Under the pieces are notes generated by a model. That model was not told where the DNA came from, ran no database searches, and saw only the letters and a list, made by a program, of their open reading frames with translations. A stretch of DNA of 64,000 nt from Pisaster brevispinus (taxonomy: Eukaryota > Echinodermata > Asteroidea > Forcipulatida > Asteriidae). Positions 12,301-24,801 of this stretch are shown here, in pieces; the stretch's first letter is position 1; each line of letters starts with the position of its first letter. The stretch spans positions 1 to 64,000 of the forward strand of contig JAMKCF010000137.1 in assembly GCA_023634235.1 (NCBI GenBank), in the 5' to 3' direction. A program made the position numbers and the translations under genes.

Positions 12301-15300
12301 TCCACGACGAGGTGAGAGCCCTGAATCGTGGCTTTCCAGTGGTGGAAACCTTGTGCAAATCCGATGTTGTTATGGGTGTGATTTGACCCTCCTTGTATTT
12401 TATTTCGTTTCTTCTTCTTTTTGTGCAGCTCTGTGTACAAAAATCCCACTGAAGATGCTTTTGAGTGGCTTTCTGAGTGTCCCAGCCTGCAGGCCATTTC
12501 CGGCACGAAGATGGTGCACATCGGCCCAAAAAGTCTGATGTTCGGGTGAAGTGGAATTCAAGGCACACTCAGGTACAAATTTCGTCTCTCTAGCATTTCT
12601 AGTTCATGAGTTATTCTCAAACTTAGCTCGGGTGTTGTTTCAAATCATTCTTGGGATGGACATGTCTTGCCTTTGTTGTTGCTCGGCCCCGGCGCGTGGG
12701 CTAACTTGCCGGTGGTTGTAGCCCTATTCCGGGGCCGCTCGCCCCGCCTAGAAAATGCTCAGAGACACGGATCCACGACGAGGTGAGAGCCCTGAATCGT
12801 GGCTTTCCAGTGGTGGAAACCTTGTGCAAATCCGATGTTGTTATGGGTGTGATTTGACCCTCCTTGTATTTTATTTCGTTTCTTCTTCTTTTTGTGCAGC
12901 TCTGTGTACAAAAATCCCACTGAAGATGCTTTTGAGTGGCTTTCTGAGTGTCCCAGCCTGCAGGCCATTTCCGGCACGAAGATGGTGCACATCGGCCCAA
13001 AAAGTCTGATGTTCGGGTGAAGTGGAATTCAAGGCACACTCAGGTACAAATTTCGTCTCTCTAGCATTTCTAGTTCATGAGTTATTCTCAAACTTAGCTC
13101 GGGTGTTGTTTCAAATCATTCTTGGGATGGACATGTCTTGCCTTTGTTGTTGCTCGGCCCCGGCGCGTGGGCTAACTTGCCGGTGGTTGTAGCCCTATTC
13201 CGGGGCCGCTCGCCCCGCCTAGAAAATGCTCAGAGACACGGATCCACGACGAGGTGAGAGCCCTGAATCGTGGCTTTCCAGTGGTGGAAACCTTGTGCAA
13301 ATCCGATGTTGTTATGGGTGTGATTTGACCCTCCTTGTATTTTATTTCGTTTCTTCTTCTTTTTGTGCAGCTCTGTGTACAAAAATCCCACTGAAGATGC
13401 TTTTGAGTGGCTTTCTGAGTGTCCCAGCCTGCAGGCCATTTCCGGCACGAAGATGGTGCACATCGGCCCAAAAAGTCTGATGTTCGGGTGAAGTGGAGTT
13501 CAAGGCACACTCAGGTACAAATTTCGTCTCTCTAGCATTTCTAGTTCATGAGTTATTCTCAAACTTAGCTCGGGTGTTGTTTCAAATCATTCTTGGGATG
13601 GACATGTCTTGCCTTTGTTGTTGCTCGGCCCCGGCGCGTGGGCTAACTTGCCGGTGGTTGTAGCCCTATTCCGGGGCCGCTCGCCCCGCCTAGAAAATGC
13701 TCAGAGACACGGATCCACGACGAGGTGAGAGCCCTGAATCGTGGCTTTCCAGTGGTGGAAACCTTGTGCAAATCCGATGTTGTTATGGGTGTGATTTGAC
13801 CCTCCTTGTATTTTATTTCGTTTCTTCTTCTTTTTGTGCAGCTCTGTGTACAAAAATCCCACTGAAGATGCTTTTGAGTGGCTTTCTGAGTGTCCCAGCC
13901 TGCAGGCCATTTCCGGCACGAAGATGGTGCACATCGGCCCAAAAAGTCTGATGTTCGGGTGAAGTGGAATTCAAGGCACACTCAGGTACAAATTTCGTCT
14001 CTCTAGCATTTCTAGTTCATGAGTTATTCTCAAACTTAGCTCGGGTGTTGTTTCAAATCATTCTTGGGATGGACATGTCTTGCCTTTGTTGTTGCTCGGC
14101 CCCGGCGCGTGGGCTAACTTGCCGGTGGTTGTAGCCCTATTCCGGGGCCGCTCGCCCCGCCTAGAAAATGCTCAGAGACACGGATCCACGACGAGGTGAG
14201 AGCCCTGAATCGTGGCTTTCCAGTGGTGGAAACCTTGTGCAAATCCGATGTTGTTATGGGTGTGATTTGACCCTCCTTGTATTTTATTTCGTTTCTTCTT
14301 CTTTTTGTGCAGCTCTGTGTACAAAAATCCCACTGAAGATGCTTTTGAGTGGCTTTCTGAGTGTCCCAGCCTGCAGGCCATTTCCGGCACGAAGATGGTG
14401 CACATCGGCCCAAAAAGTCTGATGTTCGGGTGAAGTGGAATTCAAGGCACACTCAGGTACAAATTTCGTCTCTCTAGCATTTCTAGTTCATGAGTTATTC
14501 TCAAACTTAGCTCGGGTGTTGTTTCAAATCATTCTTGGGATGGACATGTCTTGCCTTTGTTGTTGCTCGGCCCCGGCGCGTGGGCTAACTTGCCGGTGGT
14601 TGTAGCCCTATTCCGGGGCCGCTCGCCCCGCCTAGAAAATGCTCAGAGACACGGATCCACGACGAGGTGAGAGCCCTGAATCGTGGCTTTCCAGTGGTGG
14701 AAACCTTGTGCAAATCCGATGTTGTTATGGGTGTGATTTGACCCTCCTTGTATTTTATTTCGTTTCTTCTTCTTTTTGTGCAGCTCTGTGTACAAAAATC
14801 CCACTGAAGATGCTTTTGAGTGGCTTTCTGAGTGTCCCAGCCTGCAGGCCATTTCCGGCACGAAGATGGTGCACATCGGCCCAAAAAGTCTGATGTTCGG
14901 GTGAAGTGGAGTTCAAGGCACACTCAGGTACAAATTTCGTCTCTCTAGCATTTCTAGTTCATGAGTTATTCTCAAACTTAGCTCGGGTGTTGTTTCAAAT
15001 CATTCTTGGGATGGACATGTCTTGCCTTTGTTGTTGCTCGGCCCCGGCGCGTGGGCTAACTTGCCGGTGGTTGTAGCCCTATTCCGGGGCCGCTCGCCCC
15101 GCCTAGAAAATGCTCAGAGACACGGATCCACGACGAGGTGAGAGCCCTGAATCGTGGCTTTCCAGTGGTGGAAACCTTGTGCAAATCCGATGTTGTTATG
15201 GGTGTGATTTGACCCTCCTTGTATTTTATTTCGTTTCTTCTTCTTTTTGTGCAGCTCTGTGTACAAAAATCCCACTGAAGATGCTTTTGAGTGGCTTTCT

Positions 15301-18300
15301 GAGTGTCCCAGCCTGCAGGCCATTTCCGGCACGAAGATGGTGCACATCGGCCCAAAAAGTCTGATGTTCGGGTGAAGTGGAGTTCAAGGCACACTCAGGT
15401 ACAAATTTCGTCTCTCTAGCATTTCTAGTTCATGAGTTATTCTCAAACTTAGCTCGGGTGTTGTTTCAAATCATTCTTGGGATGGACATGTCTTGCCTTT
15501 GTTGTTGCTCGGCCCCGGCGCGTGGGCTAACTTGCCGGTGGTTGTAGCCCTATTCCGGGGCCGCTCGCCCCGCCTAGAAAATGCTCAGAGACACGGATCC
15601 ACGACGAGGTGAGAGCCCTGAATCGTGGCTTTCCAGTGGTGGAAACCTTGTGCAAATCCGATGTTGTTATGGGTGTGATTTGACCCTCCTTGTATTTTAT
15701 TTCGTTTCTTCTTCTTTTTGTGCAGCTCTGTGTACAAAAATCCCACTGAAGATGCTTTTGAGTGGCTTTCTGAGTGTCCCAGCCTGCAGGCCATTTCCGG
15801 CACGAAGATGGTGCACATCGGCCCAAAAAGTCTAATGTTCGGGTGAAGTGGAGTTCAAGGCACACTCAGGTACAAATTTCGTCTCTCTAGCATTTCTAGT
15901 TCATGAGTTATTCTCAAACTTAGCTCGGGTGTTGTTTCAAATCATTCTTGGGATGGACATGTCTTGCCTTTGTTGTTGCTCGGCCCCGGCGCGTGGGCTA
16001 ACTTGCCGGTGGTTGTAGCCCTATTCCGGGGCCGCTCGCCCCGCCTAGAAAATGCTCAGAGACACGGATCCACGACGAGGTGAGAGCCCTGAATCGTGGC
16101 TTTCCAGTGGTGGAAACCTTGTGCAAATCCGATGTTGTTATGGGTGTGATTTGACCCTCCTTGTATTTTATTTCGTTTCTTCTTCTTTTTGTGCAGCTCT
16201 GTGTACAAAAATCCCACTGAAGATGCTTTTGAGTGGCTTTCTGAGTGTCCCAGCCTGCAGGCCATTTCCGGCACGAAGATGGTGCACATCGGCCCAAAAA
16301 GTCTGATGTTCGGGTGAAGTGGAATTCAAGGCACACTCAGGTACAAATTTCGTCTCTCTAGCATTTCTAGTTCATGAGTTATTCTCAAACTTAGCTCGGG
16401 TGTTGTTTCAAATCATTCTTGGGATGGACATGTCTTGCCTTTGTTGTTGCTCGGCCCCGGCGCGTGGGCTAACTTGCCGGTGGTTGTAGCCCTATTCCGG
16501 GGCCGCTCGCCCCGCCTAGAAAATGCTCAGAGACACGGATCCACGACGAGGTGAGAGCCCTGAATCGTGGCTTTCCAGTGGTGGAAACCTTGTGCAAATC
16601 CGATGTTGTTATGGGTGTGATTTGACCCTCCTTGTATTTTATTTCGTTTCTTCTTCTTTTTGTGCAGCTCTGTGTACAAAAATCCCACTGAAGATGCTTT
16701 TGAGTGGCTTTCTGAGTGTCCCAGCCTGCAGGCCATTTCCGGCACGAAGATGGTGCACATCGGCCCAAAAAGTCTGATGTTCGGGTGAAGTGGAATTCAA
16801 GGCACACTCAGGTACAAATTTCGTCTCTCTAGCATTTCTAGTTCATGAGTTATTCTCAAACTTAGCTCGGGTGTTGTTTCAAATCATTCTTGGGATGGAC
16901 ATGTCTTGCCTTTGTTGTTGCTCGGCCCCGGCGCGTGGGCTAACTTGCCGGTGGTTGTAGCCCTATTCCGGGGCCGCTCGCCCCGCCTAGAAAATGCTCA
17001 GAGACACGGATCCACGACGAGGTGAGAGCCCTGAATCGTGGCTTTCCAGTGGTGGAAACCTTGTGCAAATCCGATGTTGTTATGGGTGTGATTTGACCCT
17101 CCTTGTATTTTATTTCGTTTCTTCTTCTTTTTGTGCAGCTCTGTGTACAAAAATCCCACTGAAGATGCTTTTGAGTGGCTTTCTGAGTGTCCCAGCCTGC
17201 AGGCCATTTCCGGCACGAAGATGGTGCACATCGGCCCAAAAAGTCTGATGTTCGGGTGAAGTGGAGTTCAAGGCACACTCAGGTACAAATTTCGTCTCTC
17301 TAGCATTTCTAGTTCATGAGTTATTCTCAAACTTAGCTCGGGTGTTGTTTCAAATCATTCTTGGGATGGACATGTCTTGCCTTTGTTGTTGCTCGGCCCC
17401 GGCGCGTGGGCTAACTTGCCGGTGGTTGTAGCCCTATTCCGGGGCCGCTCGCCCCGCCTAGAAAATGCTCAGAGACACGGATCCACGACGAGGTGAGAGC
17501 CCTGAATCGTGGCTTTCCAGTGGTGGAAACCTTGTGCAAATCCGATGTTGTTATGGGTGTGATTTGACCCTCCTTGTATTTTATTTCGTTTCTTCTTCTT
17601 TTTGTGCAGCTCTGTGTACAAAAATCCCACTGAAGATGCTTTTGAGTGGCTTTCTGAGTGTCCCAGCCTGCAGGCCATTTCCGGCACGAAGATGGTGCAC
17701 ATCGGCCCAAAAAGTCTGATGTTCGGGTGAAGTGGAATTCAAGGCACACTCAGGTACAAATTTCGTCTCTCTAGCATTTCTAGTTCATGAGTTATTCTCA
17801 AACTTAGCTCGGGTGTTGTTTCAAATCATTCTTGGGATGGACATGTCTTGCCTTTGTTGTTGCTCGGCCCCGGCGCGTGGGCTAACTTGCCGGTGGTTGT
17901 AGCCCTATTCCGGGGCCGCTCGCCCCGCCTAGAAAATGCTCAGAGACACGGATCCACGACGAGGTGAGAGCCCTGAATCGTGGCTTTCCAGTGGTGGAAA
18001 CCTTGTGCAAATCCGATGTTGTTATGGGTGTGATTTGACCCTCCTTGTATTTTATTTCGTTTCTTCTTCTTTTTGTGCAGCTCTGTGTACAAAAATCCCA
18101 CTGAAGATGCTTTTGAGTGGCTTTCTGAGTGTCCCAGCCTGCAGGCCATTTCCGGCACGAAGATGGTGCACATCGGCCCAAAAAGTCTGATGTTCGGGTG
18201 AAGTGGAATTCAAGGCACACTCAGGTACAAATTTCGTCTCTCTAGCATTTCTAGTTCATGAGTTATTCTCAAACTTAGCTCGGGTGTTGTTTCAAATCAT

Positions 18301-20875
18301 TCTTGGGATGGACATGTCTTGCCTTTGTTGTTGCTCGGCCCCGGCGCGTGGGCTAACTTGCCGGTGGTTGTAGCCCTATTCCGGGGCCGCTCGCCCCGCC
18401 TAGAAAATGCTCAGAGACACGGATCCACGACGAGGTGAGAGCCCTGAATCGTGGCTTTCCAGTGGTGGAAACCTTGTGCAAATCCGATGTTGTTATGGGT
18501 GTGATTTGACCCTCCTTGTATTTTATTTCGTTTCTTCTTCTTTTTGTGCAGCTCTGTGTACAAAAATCCCACTGAAGATGCTTTTGAGTGGCTTTCTGAG
18601 TGTCCCAGCCTGCAGGCCATTTCCGGCACGAAGATGGTGCACATCGGCCCAAAAAGTCTGATGTTCGGGTGAAGTGGAGTTCAAGGCACACTCAGGTACA
18701 AATTTCGTCTCTCTAGCATTTCTAGTTCATGAGTTATTCTCAAACTTAGCTCGGGTGTTGTTTCAAATCATTCTTGGGATGGACATGTCTTGCCTTTGTT
18801 GTTGCTCGGCCCCGGCGCGTGGGCTAACTTGCCGGTGGTTGTAGCCCTATTCCGGGGCCGCTCGCCCCGCCTAGAAAATGCTCAGAGACACGGATCCACG
18901 ACGAGGTGAGAGCCCTGAATCGTGGCTTTCCAGTGGTGGAAACCTTGTGCAAATCCGATGTTGTTATGGGTGTGATTTGACCCTCCTTGTATTTTATTTC
19001 GTTTCTTCTTCTTTTTGTGCAGCTCTGTGTACAAAAATCCCACTGAAGATGCTTTTGAGTGGCTTTCTGAGTGTCCCAGCCTGCAGGCCATTTCCGGCAC
19101 GAAGATGGTGCACATCGGCCCAAAAAGTCTGATGTTCGGGTGAAGTGGAGTTCAAGGCACACTCAGGTACAAATTTCGTCTCTCTAGCATTTCTAGTTCA
19201 TGAGTTATTCTCAAACTTAGCTCGGGTGTTGTTTCAAATCATTCTTGGGATGGACATGTCTTGCCTTTGTTGTTGCTCGGCCCCGGCGCGTGGGCTAACT
19301 TGCCGGTGGTTGTAGCCCTATTCCGGGGCCGCTCGCCCCGCCTAGAAAATGCTCAGAGACACGGATCCACGACGAGGTGAGAGCCCTGAATCGTGGCTTT
19401 CCAGTGGTGGAAACCTTGTGCAAATCCGATGTTGTTATGGGTGTGATTTGACCCTCCTTGTATTTTATTTCGTTTCTTCTTCTTTTTGTGCAGCTCTGTG
19501 TACAAAAATCCCACTGAAGATGCTTTTGAGTGGCTTTCTGAGTGTCCCAGCCTGCAGGCCATTTCCGGCACGAAGATGGTGCACATCGGCCCAAAAAGTC
19601 TGATGTTCGGGTGAAGTGGAATTCAAGGCACACTCAGGTACAAATTTCGTCTCTCTAGCATTTCTAGTTCATGAGTTATTCTCAAACTTAGCTCGGGTGT
19701 TGTTTCAAATCATTCTTGGGATGGACATGTCTTGCCTTTGTTGTTGCTCGGCCCCGGCGCGTGGGCTAACTTGCCGGTGGTTGTAGCCCTATTCCGGGGC
19801 CGCTCGCCCCGCCTAGAAAATGCTCAGAGACACGGATCCACGACGAGGTGAGAGCCCTGAATCGTGGCTTTCCAGTGGTGGAAACCTTGTGCAAATCCGA
19901 TGTTGTTATGGGTGTGATTTGACCCTCCTTGTATTTTATTTCGTTTCTTCTTCTTTTTGTGCAGCTCTGTGTACAAAAATCCCACTGAAGATGCTTTTGA
20001 GTGGCTTTCTGAGTGTCCCAGCCTGCAGGCCATTTCCGGCACGAAGATGGTGCACATCGGCCCAAAAAGTCTGATGTTCGGGTGAAGTGGAATTCAAGGC
20101 ACACTCAGGTACAAATTTCGTCTCTCTAGCATTTCTAGTTCATGAGTTATTCTCAAACTTAGCTCGGGTGTTGTTTCAAATCATTCTTGGGATGGACATG
20201 TCTTGCCTTTGTTGTTGCTCGGCCCCGGCGCGTGGGCTAACTTGCCGGTGGTTGTAGCCCTATTCCGGGGCCGCTCGCCCCGCCTAGAAAATGCTCAGAG
20301 ACACGGATCCACGACGAGGTGAGAGCCCTGAATCGTGGCTTTCCAGTGGTGGAAACCTTGTGCAAATCCGATGTTGTTATGGGTGTGATTTGACCCTCCT
20401 TGTATTTTATTTCGTTTCTTCTTCTTTTTGTGCAGCTCTGTGTACAAAAATCCCACTGAAGATGCTTTTGAGTGGCTTTCTGAGTGTCCCAGCCTGCAGG
20501 CCATTTCCGGCACGAAGATGGTGCACATCGGCCCAAAAAGTCTGATGTTCGGGTGAAGTGGAGTTCAAGGCACACTCAGGTACAAATTTCGTCTCTCTAG
20601 CATTTCTAGTTCATGAGTTATTCTCAAACTTAGCTCGGGTGTTGTTTCAAATCATTCTTGGGATGGACATGTCTTGCCTTTGTTGTTGCTCGGCCCCGGC
20701 GCGTGGGCTAACTTGCCGGTGGTTGTAGCCCTATTCCGGGGCCGCTCGCCCCGCCTAGAAAATGCTCAGAGACACGGATCCACGACGAGGTGAGAGCCCT
20801 GAATCGTGGCTTTCCAGTGGTGGAAACCTTGTGCAAATCCGATGTTGTTATGGGTGTGATTTGACCCTCCTTGTA

Positions 20876-23024
20876 GATCAGCCATTTGCCATTTTTACTA
20901 ATACCCTAGAAACACCCCCTCCCCCCCGTTAGAAAAAAAAATCAGCTTTCTTTAAAACCGACTCGCTGCCAGTATTCTTTAGGCACTCCTCCAATTGTAA
21001 GGCCAAATAGGACCTTTTTAAGCCTCAATTTATCAAAATCCCCATAAAGATAAAACACACAACCCCCAGGTTGTGATAGATTCTTGCCCTTACACATTCT
21101 ATTAACTGCACGACCCCAATAAGCTATTAATTAAAAAGATTCTGTGGGTATACAAATTATGATAATTAGCTTGGCGCATGGATTTTGGCTTATTTGGTGT
21201 GGTGTGACCTTAAAATTTACTCTGCCGCCCTCTTCCGGCTAGACTTGGGACCAACCAACTATCGAATCTGAAACCCCGCTCATAATGTCATGATTGTTTA
21301 CCGTTACATAAGTTACGATGTATACGCAGCGACAGAGACTGACACTTACGGCGACAACAGCGACACTTTATATGTGTTTACATGGTATGTACATGGGTTT
21401 TTTTTGTACGCCAAATTCTGTTCATTGCCTCACCTTGCCATTTAGCTTTTGTTGGATTTCTGGGCACATTATTTCTCGACCTCTGCTATGCACCCACCGT
21501 CCATCCTTGGCCCTGGCCTGCTGGTTGAATGTATGCCCTTTAGGTCTAATCCACATCGTATCCTTGGCCCCTGCACCATTTGTAATCCTATTCTTTTGCC
21601 CTGTCAAATGTTCAATCCGCCACGTTTTTGATCATGAGACTTTTACCCATCGAATAGACCCATGCCAGAGATAGGCGGTATTTGCATTTTTTCATCAAAC
21701 CTCTACAAATGTTGTACCAACGGAAAGCTTGTTTTAAGAGAGGTTCTCATGACATTGGTGCTTATATTATATCAGCTGCATAGCTTAAAATTACAATGGA
21801 GTAATGCCATTTTAAAGATGGAAGGGTAACCCGTTTGTGTCTGTAAATGTTTCTCTTCATGTTGTTGATGCAACACTCAGTCCTGCAAATAATCCAACGT
21901 TGACAAATTGCACTACCTCCGAGTTGCAAAACACTGCAACTCTTGCATTCAAACACGAAAAGGGAATTGGAAAAGGCTTTATTGTTGGAATGGTGCAAAT
22001 CAAAAAAAATGATGTGCGTTTTAGAAATAAACATTCTGAGTTAAGAAAAATTAAATTGTACATATTTACTATATTTAATTATATTTTAAGTTTAAACAGT
22101 ACAAACATAAAAAGTTATATACTTTTTAAAAGTTAGGTTAATATAAATGTATTGACTTACAGTCCACTCATAAACAAAAACTGAACATAAATGTTTAAAA
22201 AAGTAATACAAAATATGTGGCAAAAAAAACCCAAACCTTTAGAAAGGCCGAGGTTAATCCATGGTTATTTTTAAGATTGGAGTATTAGCTCCGCCCCCAG
22301 GTGACAACCCCTCCCCCACCCGCCCATCCCTAACAACCCAACTTTCATAAAACAAGAATAAAAATGTTTCATGATAACCACAGACCATAAGGTCATCAGC
22401 ATTAACAATAGTATACCTTATTTTCAACATAAAAACCATTTTTCTACTTTTACGCCGGAAGTTGCATTATTGTGATACTGGTTGCAAAATAATTCAACTT
22501 TGTATTGTTTTGCACTTTGTGCAAACTGGAATGGTCAGGGCTTCATTTTGGGTGACATTCTGCTTGACTTGTATTAATACTAGGACTGGGAACTCCAGTC
22601 CTGCATGCCGCCATTTCTCGCTAGCTTTAAAAAAGCACTGAACATGTCATTCTTGACTAAAATTCTCCAAGTTGTCCATTTATGATAGTGTCAGAAGGTG
22701 TCTCAAATTCCTTCACTATGTAAACTCATCTTTTATTTTGAGAAGAAAAGTACCTATTTTCCGATTCAAATTTGATAAGGTCTGCCGATGGTAAAATGCA
22801 TGTCTGTGTTATAAGGTCAAAGGGTACTTGCAGTAGAGGCAATTTAGAGCAGCAACTTCCATCGGCATAGTGAAGAGAGCGGGCTTCATAAGTAGTTCAT
22901 CAGTACTATGCGCCAAATTCAATGGCAATGGCATATTTCGCAATGAAAAATACACCTTTTTTCACTTAAAAACATCTCAGTAAGAGAATTAAGCAGGGAA
23001 CTATTGAACAAATGTGAAGTTTGC
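20876..23024. other. Low-copy sequence flanking the satellite, no gene recognised
   Basis: This stretch is AT-rich with short homopolymers. It holds several open frames of 60-118 codons (the longest 21318-21674 on the plus strand) with low-complexity composition, no recognised motif and no supporting splice context. I see no gene here. Confidence 0.5.
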
Positions 23025-23395
23025 AACCAGGGGTAAAATCTTCATCTTTCTGGTTGCTGCACCATCTGCTCTGATAAAAGATTTCAGTTATTGTGGGGAG
23101 AGTCTTCTTGAAACAATTATACTCAAGGCAAGCAGACAATCTGTTTTAAATTGACTGAAAGTGGAAATTGTGTACAAATGCTTGAATCATCTATTGTTGC
23201 ATTTATACAATCTCCTAGTCAGTCTCAGACTCCCAGGGCAGATGCTGAAGACTCTACCAGTGAAGGTCCAAAGACACTACAAAGAGAATTGGAGATGGAC
23301 AAGAAACAGGAAGCTCACAATGACAGGTAAGGAATAGTCTGGATGTGCTGTGAACATTTGTTTTTAGTTAACATCTCTTATTACAGATTTACATG
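23025..23395 (+). repeat. Segmental duplicate of 45370-45775, copy 1
   Basis: Roughly 370 bp match 45370-45775 closely, including shared blocks such as GGTTGCTGCACCATCTGCT, GTGGGGAGAGTCTTCTTGAA and GTGTACAAATGCTTGAATCA, then an exon and its 5' splice site, then GTCTGGATGTGCTGTGAACA. Relative to the 45-kb copy, this one lacks about 45 bp just before the exon (between CATTTA and ACAATCTC). That is where the 45-kb copy has its 3' splice site. Confidence 0.85.
23208..23326 (+). pseudogene. Exon of an unrecognised gene family, acceptor deleted
   Basis: Open in one frame for the whole segment (starting Q-S-P-S-Q-S-Q-T-P, ending E-L-E-M-D-K-K-Q-E-A-H-N-D) and followed directly by a good 5' splice site, ACAG then GTAAGG, at 326/327. 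The final part is nearly identical to exons at 45572-45725 and 52217-52365. A phase-2 end is shared with the 52-kb copy. The peptide is charged, could be helical, and resembles no family I can name. The region holding the 3' splice site in the 45-kb copy is missing here, so as it stands this exon lacks its normal acceptor. It may belong with the damaged exons at 26453 and 32069. An intermediate exon would be needed, because the 23326 and 26453 phases do not join. Confidence 0.55.
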
Positions 23396-24390
23396 GTATA
23401 CTTTTTCAGAACACCTTCATTAAATTTGTTGTTGTTGAGAACATGGAAGTAAAGACAATAAATGCTCATATTTTGCACTGGCATTTACCTGTTCTTATTT
23501 GAGACAATTGAAGGAAAGCCCTCTTTGGTTACTGTGACTCAGCCAATCAGCCATGGCTGTATAAGTCATGGCAGGCTGGAATCTCACACTTACCTTCAAG
23601 CTGAGAATAAGGACAAACAATTATTTGACCAACACATTGGATTTAATTTTTACAGTTCGGTTTTATAGTTTGCTAATTATAAGCTAAAAAGATTATGTCT
23701 GTCTCACCCCCTCAAAAAAAGCACCGAAACACAAAATGTTTTTACTGTACAAAAGAATGACTTGAAGATAGAGATGAACAAACTAAATAAAAGTAACAAT
23801 TTAAGGATAATACACATTTCCTTTTGGATTTCTTGTAAAACATTTTTCCATTTCCTTATTGTTAGATCTTTTTTTTTAAATAAGAAACTCATTCAACTTG
23901 TTTACTAAATATATTTATGCATTTGAAACTTATCAGAATAATTTGTTTTAGTGTATTATTTTTATTTCTAGACACACATTTTGCCCTGTATGGACCTCTT
24001 TCACCAACGTTACACTCAGCTATTGTCTGCTACACTCAACATTTAGGAAGTCAAATTGTGTGTAAATGCTGCATTACCTAAAATATTCACCTCACTGTAG
24101 AACACAAGGAAACATTGACACCCAGTGTTTAAGGTAGGATTCAAAAAGTGGGAGTGTAAATTGAAAACTTAATAGGGAATTCAATTTGTTTCACCGAAAA
24201 ACCACACTGTGTGCAAACTGCAAGAGCAGCGCGCAAATTCTTTAAAATTACCTTGAAAAAGTAACTTTCTTTTTCAATTGTTTTAAGGCCCATCGGGAAG
24301 CTTAATATTTACTGATTGTATATTGTCTCATTCTTGATGTTTTATTAGCCTTGATACAAGGCTGTATGTAGTACAGAATTCCACAGCCTT

Positions 24391-24540
24391 CATTACACTG
24401 TGCAACTATTTTTTACTTGACTGTACCGAGTTGAAGCCTAGCCAAGCTTTCTGCATGAATATGGATATTATGTACAGCCAATCACAGTGTACTGATAGGT
24501 GGACCTTGGACCCTGTGGATGCTCTGCATAAACATGTGGT
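24391..24540 (+). repeat. Dispersed repeat, related to 40750-40945
   Basis: The core TGTACCGAGTTG.AG.CTAGC..AGCTTTCT occurs at 24422 and again at 40791, with weaker similarity on both sides (for example ACTGTGCAACTATTTTTTAC against CTTTGCAGCAATTCTTTAC, and TTGGAC followed by GCATAA). It is an unclassified old dispersed repeat. Confidence 0.5.
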
Positions 24541-24743
24541 TTTCTGTTTAGGTCAGTGCATGGATTCCTGTGTGTGGTGATGTGGTGAATGATGGCAAAA
24601 AAAGCATCAAACCTACAGCGATTGCAGCCATGTCAAATGTCAAATGTAGAAAAAATGTTCCGTGTTTCTATAGATACGCTATGGAGGCTTTGTCTTAGGA
24701 TTACTGCATCGAATGAATGACATACCGGAATGACATTGACCTC

Positions 24744-24801
24744 AAAGTCTTGGTGTCAGACCCACGCATAGTACTGGGATTCACTGACATACAACAGGTT
24801 A
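24744..24801 (+). repeat. Dispersed repeat, related to 51562-51625
   Basis: The block AAGTCTTGGTGTCAGACCCA followed by CATAGTACTGGGA is shared with 51562-51625 with one or two differences, then similarity fades through ACAGGTT. The family is not recognised. Confidence 0.6.

Larger units (their letters stand above)
1..20875 (+). repeat. 471-bp satellite array, 44 full units plus a partial 45th
   Basis: The same 471-bp unit recurs head to tail with no change in spacing: unit starts fall at 1, 472, 943 and so on to 20725. The array is already in progress at base 1, so its left end lies outside the window. It stops at unit position 151 (base 20875), where the unit's TTGTATTTTATT is replaced by unrelated sequence. 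Reading the copies, I saw only two variable positions. Unit position 310 is A in 28 copies and G in 16; A creates GAATTC. A single copy has G to A at base 15834 (unit position 291). Each unit has a GC-rich hairpin at its start (CGGGGC, 5-nt loop, GCCCCG) and one GGATCC site. The three recurring open frames per unit (84, 77 and 112 codons) overlap one another on both strands and are not credible genes. Homogeneity of this degree indicates very recent amplification or strong homogenisation. Confidence 0.98.

Noticed and set aside
38..20545. Recurring 84-, 77- and 112-codon open frames in every satellite unit
   Set aside because: They overlap one another on both strands, are repeated only because the unit is, ignore the strong splice signals in the unit, and show no recognisable protein features.
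21318..21674. 118-codon plus-strand frame as a gene
   Set aside because: It is cysteine- and leucine-rich in the manner of random pyrimidine-rich DNA, overlaps other frames on both strands, and has no supporting signals.
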